Positions 60,376 through 64,000 of a stretch of 64,000 nt of DNA are shown here, one piece after another. Position 1 is the first letter of the stretch. Every line of letters starts with the position of its first letter. Position numbers and translations under genes: made by a program. A model generated the notes under the pieces. That model made no database searches. It was given only the letters and a program-made list of their open reading frames with translations, and had not been told where the DNA came from. The stretch spans positions 232,721 through 296,720 of the forward strand of contig NZ_AULH01000008.1 of NCBI RefSeq assembly GCF_000425185.1, given 5' to 3'. The DNA comes from Pleomorphomonas koreensis DSM 23070 (GTDB lineage: Bacteria > Pseudomonadota > Alphaproteobacteria > Rhizobiales > Pleomorphomonadaceae).

Positions 60376-60562
60376 AGCCGCCGCGCAGCGCCCTTGTCTC
60401 GGCGCCGGTCCAAGGATTAGGGTGTCGGCCAAAATCGGCACCGGCGCCGGAGCGGTGGGTGCCCGGACATCGCCGGGCCATCGCTTCAGCCCATTGTTTG
60501 CGTATCGGAAGTCGCCGGAACGTGGCTCCACTGTCCGGTCCGATGCGCTGAGGGAGAGGAAC

Positions 60563-61849
60563 ATGACCGAACGGACCCCCGGATTCTCGACGCTCGCCAT
60601 CCATGCCGGCGCCGCCCCCGACCCGACCACCGGCGCCCGCATCACCCCGATCTACCAGACCGCCTCCTACGTCTTCGAGGACGTTGATCAGGCGGCCAAG
60701 CTGTTCGGCCTCGAAGCCTTCGGCAACATCTACGGCCGCCTCACCAATCCGACGCAGGCGGTGCTGGAGGAGCGCGTCGCCGCGCTGGAAGGCGGCGTCG
60801 CGGCGCTCGCCGTATCGTCCGGCCACGCGGCGCAGTTGATTGTCTTCCACACGCTGCTCCAGCCCGGCGACGAGTTCATCGCCTCGAAGAAGCTCTACGG
60901 CGGCTCGATCAACCAGTTCAACAACGCCTTCAAGAACTTCGGCTGGAACGTCGTCTGGGCTGATCCGGCCGATCCCGCCTCCTTCGAGCGGGCGGTGACG
61001 CCGCGCACCAAGGCGATCTTCGTCGAATCGATCGCCAACCCCGGCGGCATCGTCACCGACATCGCCGCCGTCGCCCATGTGGCCAAGCGGGCCGGCGTGC
61101 CGCTGATCGTCGACAACACGCTGGCGACGCCCTATCTCTGCCGGCCGATCGAGCACGGCGCCGACATCGTCGTCCATTCGCTGACCAAGTTCCTGGCCGG
61201 CCATGGCAACTCGCTCGGCGGCATCATCGTCGACGCCGGCAACTTCGACTGGTCGCGCGAGAACCGCTATCCGATGCTGTGCGAGCCGCGGCCGGAGTAC
61301 AACGGCCTCGTCTTCCATCAGAACTTCGGCAACTTCGCCTTCGCCGTCGCCTGCCGCGCCCTCGGCCTGCGCGATCTCGGCCCCTGCATCTCGCCCTTCA
61401 ACGCCTTCCAGATCCTCACCGGTATCGAGACGCTGCCGCTCAGGATGCAGCGCCACGTCGACAACGCCAAGGCGGTGGCCGAATATCTCGCCGAGCATCC
61501 CAAGGTGGCCTGGGTGTCCTATGCCGGCCTGCCGGGCGACCGCTACCACGGCCTGCAGCAGAAATACGCGCCGAAGGGCGCCGGCGCCGTGTTCACCTTC
61601 GGCCTGAAGGGCGGCTACGATGCCGGCGTGACGCTGGTGAAAAGCGTGCAGTTGTTCTCCCATCTCGCCAACGTCGGCGACACCCGCTCGCTGGTCATCC
61701 ACCCGGCCTCCACCACCCACAAGCAGCTCACCGACGCGCAGAAGGTGGCGGCTGGCGCCGGCCCCGACGTGGTGCGCCTCTCCATCGGCATCGAGGACGC
61801 CGCCGACATCATCGCCGACCTCGAGCAGGCGCTCGCCCGCATCGACTGA
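60563..61849 (+). CDS. metY: O-acetylhomoserine aminocarboxypropyltransferase MetY
   Basis: PLP enzyme that makes homocysteine directly from O-acetylhomoserine and sulfide. The 428-residue protein has STLAIHAGAAPDPTTGARI, YGRLTNPTQAVLEERVAALE, and the PLP-lysine in VVHSLTKFLAGHGNSLGG; HPASTTHKQL near the C-terminus is typical of the family. GGGAGAGGAAC precedes the ATG. The 187-bp upstream gap contains a nested hairpin (CCGGA..GTGG/CCAC..TCCGG, about 60516-60540); I do not find a recognisable SAM riboswitch core there. Confidence 0.95.
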   Translation: MTERTPGFSTLAIHAGAAPDPTTGARITPIYQTASYVFEDVDQAAKLFGLEAFGNIYGRLTNPTQAVLEERVAALEGGVAALAVSSGHAAQLIVFHTLLQPGDEFIASKKLYGGSINQFNNAFKNFGWNVVWADPADPASFERAVTPRTKAIFVESIANPGGIVTDIAAVAHVAKRAGVPLIVDNTLATPYLCRPIEHGADIVVHSLTKFLAGHGNSLGGIIVDAGNFDWSRENRYPMLCEPRPEYNGLVFHQNFGNFAFAVACRALGLRDLGPCISPFNAFQILTGIETLPLRMQRHVDNAKAVAEYLAEHPKVAWVSYAGLPGDRYHGLQQKYAPKGAGAVFTFGLKGGYDAGVTLVKSVQLFSHLANVGDTRSLVIHPASTTHKQLTDAQKVAAGAGPDVVRLSIGIEDAADIIADLEQALARID

Positions 61850-61854
61850 TCGGA

Positions 61855-61895
61855 GCATCGTGCAGAAAGCTGGCAACCGGTTTTCTGCACGATGC
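61855..61895. repeat. Perfect 14-bp inverted repeat after metY
   Basis: GCATCGTGCAGAAA (61855-61868) / TTTCTGCACGATGC (61882-61895) with a 13-base loop, five bases after the metY stop. It resembles short palindromic elements of Rhizobiales that have CCGGTTTTC in the centre. It may end the metY transcript. Confidence 0.7.
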
Positions 61896-61919
61896 GTCTA
61901 TTCGAACGGCGGAGGCGGC

Positions 61920-62138
61920 ATGTCCTCAAGTCTCAGAAAACTCCTCGGCACCGTCATCCTGGTGATCACGGTGCCGATCTACGCCCTCATCGCCATGGTG
62001 GTCGCCGTAGCGGTGCTGCCGGGCGTCAATTTCTGGTGGCAGCTCGTCTACTATGTGGTGGCCGGGCTGCTCTGGGTGCCGCCGGCCGCCCTGCTGATCG
62101 CCTGGATGGCGCGGCCGGATCCTGGCATCAATCGATAG
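61920..62138 (+). CDS. DUF2842 family membrane protein
   Basis: A 72-residue protein with two membrane spans (LGTVILVITVPIYALIAMVV and VYYVVAGLLWVPPAALLIAW) and the arginine/lysine start SSLRKLLG that is characteristic of DUF2842. Function unknown; nearly universal in alphaproteobacteria. GGAGGC precedes the ATG. The stop is 3 bp from the convergent Wzz-like gene. Confidence 0.85.
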   Translation: MSSSLRKLLGTVILVITVPIYALIAMVVAVAVLPGVNFWWQLVYYVVAGLLWVPPAALLIAWMARPDPGINR

Positions 62139-62141
62139 ATA

Positions 62142-63506
62142 TTAAGCGGCGATGTCGCCGGCCGGAGCCGGCACCCGCACGATGTCGGTGACGCCGCGAC
62201 GGCCGAGCGCCGCCAGCAGCGTGTCGACGGCGCCGCGATCGGCGTCGCCGGTCAGCATGAGCTGGCCGGAGAGACGGGCGAACAGCGTGAAGGCCGGATC
62301 GGCGCGCAGCGTGCCGAGGTCGATCAGCACCAGGTCGTAGGTCTGCTCCAGCGTCTCGACCAGCAGCGCCGCCGCTTCGGTGTCGTCGGCCAGCGCGGCG
62401 AGCGACCGGCGGCCGGCGCCGATCTCGTGCGCCCGCGAGGCGGCGTTGCGCTGGATGACGTCGGCGAAATCCGCTTCCCCGGCCAGAAGCTCGGCAAGGC
62501 CCGGCCGGTCGCCGGTGCGGCGGCTGGCATCGACGACGACGATGCGCGCGCCGTTGAAGCCACCCTCGCGGGCCATCTCGTCGACGAGGCGGCGGTTGTC
62601 GCCGCCCTCGCCGAAGCTGGCCACCGCCACCCGCCGGCGGCCGCAGAGGTCGATGCCGGGCAGGCTGGCCAGCGGGGCGACGACGTCGTCCGGCGGACAG
62701 ACGCAGCCGGTCCTCTCGGCGGGATCGCTCTCGGCAACCGGATCGCGCGGCGAAAGATCAATGACGGTGAGCGGCGCCTCATCGAGCGGCTCGCCGGCCT
62801 CCGCGCGGCGGCGCCAGCGGCCGAAGGCGGCACCAACGCCACCGAGCAGCAGCACCGACAGGGCGGCAAGTCCGGCACCGGCCGCCGGCGACAGCCTGGC
62901 CGGCACGTCCACCGGTACCGCGCCGGACACCAGTCGCGCCGTGGCGCCGCCATCCGTGCCTTGCAGCGCCAGATAGTCGGCGGCCACCCGGTCGACGAAA
63001 CGAACGGCGAAATCGCCGTCGCCGGCCGAGAAGCTGAGATCGATCGCCCGGCCACGCCCCGACGGCGCCGCCGAGAAGCGCGCCGAAAGCGCGTCGGTCA
63101 GCCGCTCCTCCGGCGACACCAGCTTGCCGCCGCCGATGCCGGCAACGGTCAGCGCGCGCCCCCAAAGCGAGGGCCGCGCCAGCGCCTCGGTGCCGGTGGC
63201 ATCAAGCTCGGCCGCCGCCCGGCGCAGGCTGTCGCGGGAGGAAATCAGCTTTGCCTGCGCGTCGAGGAAAGCGGCGTCGGCAACGCCCGCCGTGCCCCGC
63301 CGCTCGACGACGAGGCGGGCGCGCACCTCGGTGTCCGCCGGCAAGGCGGCGAGGAAGGCATGGGTGGCCGCCGATGCGGCAACGGCCAGCGCAATCAGCA
63401 GCACGGCGCGACGCAGCGTCGACCGCACGCCGGCCGGCCGCGCGCCGCCCTCCGCCTCGCGGGCAGTCGCGGCATCGAACGGGTGCAGGGGCCGGGCTTT
63501 CTCCAT
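62142..63506 (-). CDS. Wzz/ExoP-like protein with degenerate BY-kinase domain
   Basis: A 454-residue protein laid out like polysaccharide co-polymerases: membrane span near residues 30-50 (LIALAVAASAATHAFLAAL), a periplasmic coiled region, a second span near 235-255 (GLAALSVLLLGGVGAAFG), then a cytoplasmic P-loop-like domain. In that domain the Walker A motif is lost: VAVASFGEGGDNRRLV has no GKS/T, and no C-terminal tyrosine cluster exists. Walker B-like YDLVLIDLGTL remains. It is therefore probably not a tyrosine kinase. Start uncertain; ATG at 63506 is used, 63549 is possible. No polysaccharide genes are adjacent in this window. Confidence 0.75.
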   Translation of the reverse strand: MEKARPLHPFDAATAREAEGGARPAGVRSTLRRAVLLIALAVAASAATHAFLAALPADTEVRARLVVERRGTAGVADAAFLDAQAKLISSRDSLRRAAAELDATGTEALARPSLWGRALTVAGIGGGKLVSPEERLTDALSARFSAAPSGRGRAIDLSFSAGDGDFAVRFVDRVAADYLALQGTDGGATARLVSGAVPVDVPARLSPAAGAGLAALSVLLLGGVGAAFGRWRRRAEAGEPLDEAPLTVIDLSPRDPVAESDPAERTGCVCPPDDVVAPLASLPGIDLCGRRRVAVASFGEGGDNRRLVDEMAREGGFNGARIVVVDASRRTGDRPGLAELLAGEADFADVIQRNAASRAHEIGAGRRSLAALADDTEAAALLVETLEQTYDLVLIDLGTLRADPAFTLFARLSGQLMLTGDADRGAVDTLLAALGRRGVTDIVRVPAPAGDIAA

Positions 63507-63639
63507 GCCGAAAGCATGGTCCGCTATGGTAACCAGCCCGTTAAGCATCGCGAGATTGTTACCGGCCCAAGGTGTTTCGGGGTGTCCGTCAACACTTCGT
63601 AAAGACTTGTTAAGGCCGCGTTTTCCTTTCCTTAACCAT

Positions 63640-64000
63640 GCCGGGCTAGGTTGCGTTGACAAAAGCCGTTATCCAGATCATCGCGGCGGCGAGGTTGAGG
63701 AAACTCTCGTATGAAAGTCTCGTCTTGTCGTAGCGCGTGGCGATGCGTCGAAACTGTTTGATGCGATTGAACATGCGCTCGATACGGTTGCGATCCTTGT
63801 AGGCTTTGAAGTCGCACGATGGCGGATCGCGGCGATTTGCGCGTGGCGGGATGACCGGCAGAATGGCTCGCATCAACAGGCTGGAACGGACGTCGTCGCC
63901 ATCGAAACCCTTGTCCGCCAACATTTTTCTGGGCTTTGCGACCGGCAGAGCCAGAAGAGGCTCGACGCCGAGATAGTCGGAAACCTCCCCACCGGTCAGG
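63640..64000 (-). mobile_element. IS5-family insertion sequence, one end
   Basis: Inferred from the transposase fragment. The element's end must lie near 63600-63645, but I cannot define its inverted repeat or target duplication because the other end is outside the window. Confidence 0.7.
63646..64000 (-). CDS. IS5-family transposase, C-terminal part (continues past window)
   Basis: The reading frame enters from the right edge and ends at a TAG at 63646. The visible residues include KPRKMLADKGFDGDDVRSSL, the DKG(F/Y)D motif of IS5-family DDE transposases, then IPPRANRR and KDRNRIERMFNRIKQFRRIA with the catalytic-glutamate region (RIERMF). This is the C-terminal third of the enzyme; the start is beyond base 64000. 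It looks intact within the window. Confidence 0.9.
   Translation of the reverse strand, partial: LTGGEVSDYLGVEPLLALPVAKPRKMLADKGFDGDDVRSSLLMRAILPVIPPRANRRDPPSCDFKAYKDRNRIERMFNRIKQFRRIATRYDKTRLSYESFLNLAAAMIWITAFVNAT

Noticed and set aside
60376..60562. Possible SAM riboswitch upstream of metY
   Set aside because: The gap has hairpins, but I do not find the conserved SAM-II core or other recognisable riboswitch motifs.

Overview
The window is a high-GC (roughly 65%) chromosomal segment of an alphaproteobacterium, almost certainly of the order Hyphomicrobiales (Rhizobiales). The evidence is gene content: an E1-beta pyruvate dehydrogenase subunit with its own lipoyl domain, a fused IspDF, dusB-ntrB-ntrC and ntrY-ntrX nitrogen two-component systems, an LdtR-type MarR regulator beside an L,D-transpeptidase, and DUF930, DUF2842 and DUF6163 small proteins. 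Genus cannot be fixed from sequence alone. I see no rRNA, tRNA or CRISPR array.

Layout. 0.2-8.7 kb: plsY, dprA, topA, a degenerate GGDEF protein and RNase R. 8.7-11.2 kb: a 99-bp tandem duplication, a TetR/VOC pair with a clear operator, and two small metabolic proteins. 11.4-15.8 kb: fatty-acid block fabG, acpP, fabF, then mltG, with terminators between units. 15.8-19.7 kb: accessory redox genes and regulators (FMN-binding protein, AraC, UbiH-type monooxygenase, LysR). 19.8-25.4 kb: ntrC-ntrB-dusB facing ispDF-pncC. 25.3-29.9 kb: LysR/aldo-keto reductase pair, a LysE exporter, ratA and lipA. 29.9-35.0 kb: an accessory insertion with two very small genes, a three-gene coiled-coil/membrane cluster and an AroE-like enzyme lacking the substrate serines. 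35.1-42.4 kb: lpdA, pdhC, pdhB, pdhA, ftsB and a DUF930 protein. 42.4-47.3 kb: ntrX-ntrY and kdsD. 47.4-54.6 kb: a CDF transporter with a long cytoplasmic tail, pbpC, an SDR/HxlR divergent pair, glyA, a nucleotidyltransferase-like gene and a DUF6898-like gene. 54.9-58.7 kb: a DUF805 protein and the ldtP-ldtR-DUF6163 region, with a probable anti-Shine-Dalgarno small RNA between ldtP and ldtR. 58.8-62.1 kb: hemB, metY and DUF2842. 62.1-64.0 kb: a Wzz/BY-kinase-like protein without a P-loop and the end of an IS5-family transposase.

How it fits together. The usual rhizobial gene order ftsB-pdhABC-lpdA-lipA-ratA-cinA-ispDF-dusB-ntrBC-ntrYX is recognisable but broken up: ntrYX lies on the far side of pdhA, and two sets of extra genes separate lpdA from lipA and ratA from pncC. 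The most interesting material lies at such breaks and in intergenic space: the TelA-like/DUF6384-like/coiled-coil cluster with its tiny downstream genes (30.06-33.98 kb), and the probable cuckoo-type sRNA plus paired palindromes between ldtR and ldtP (57.05-57.31 kb).
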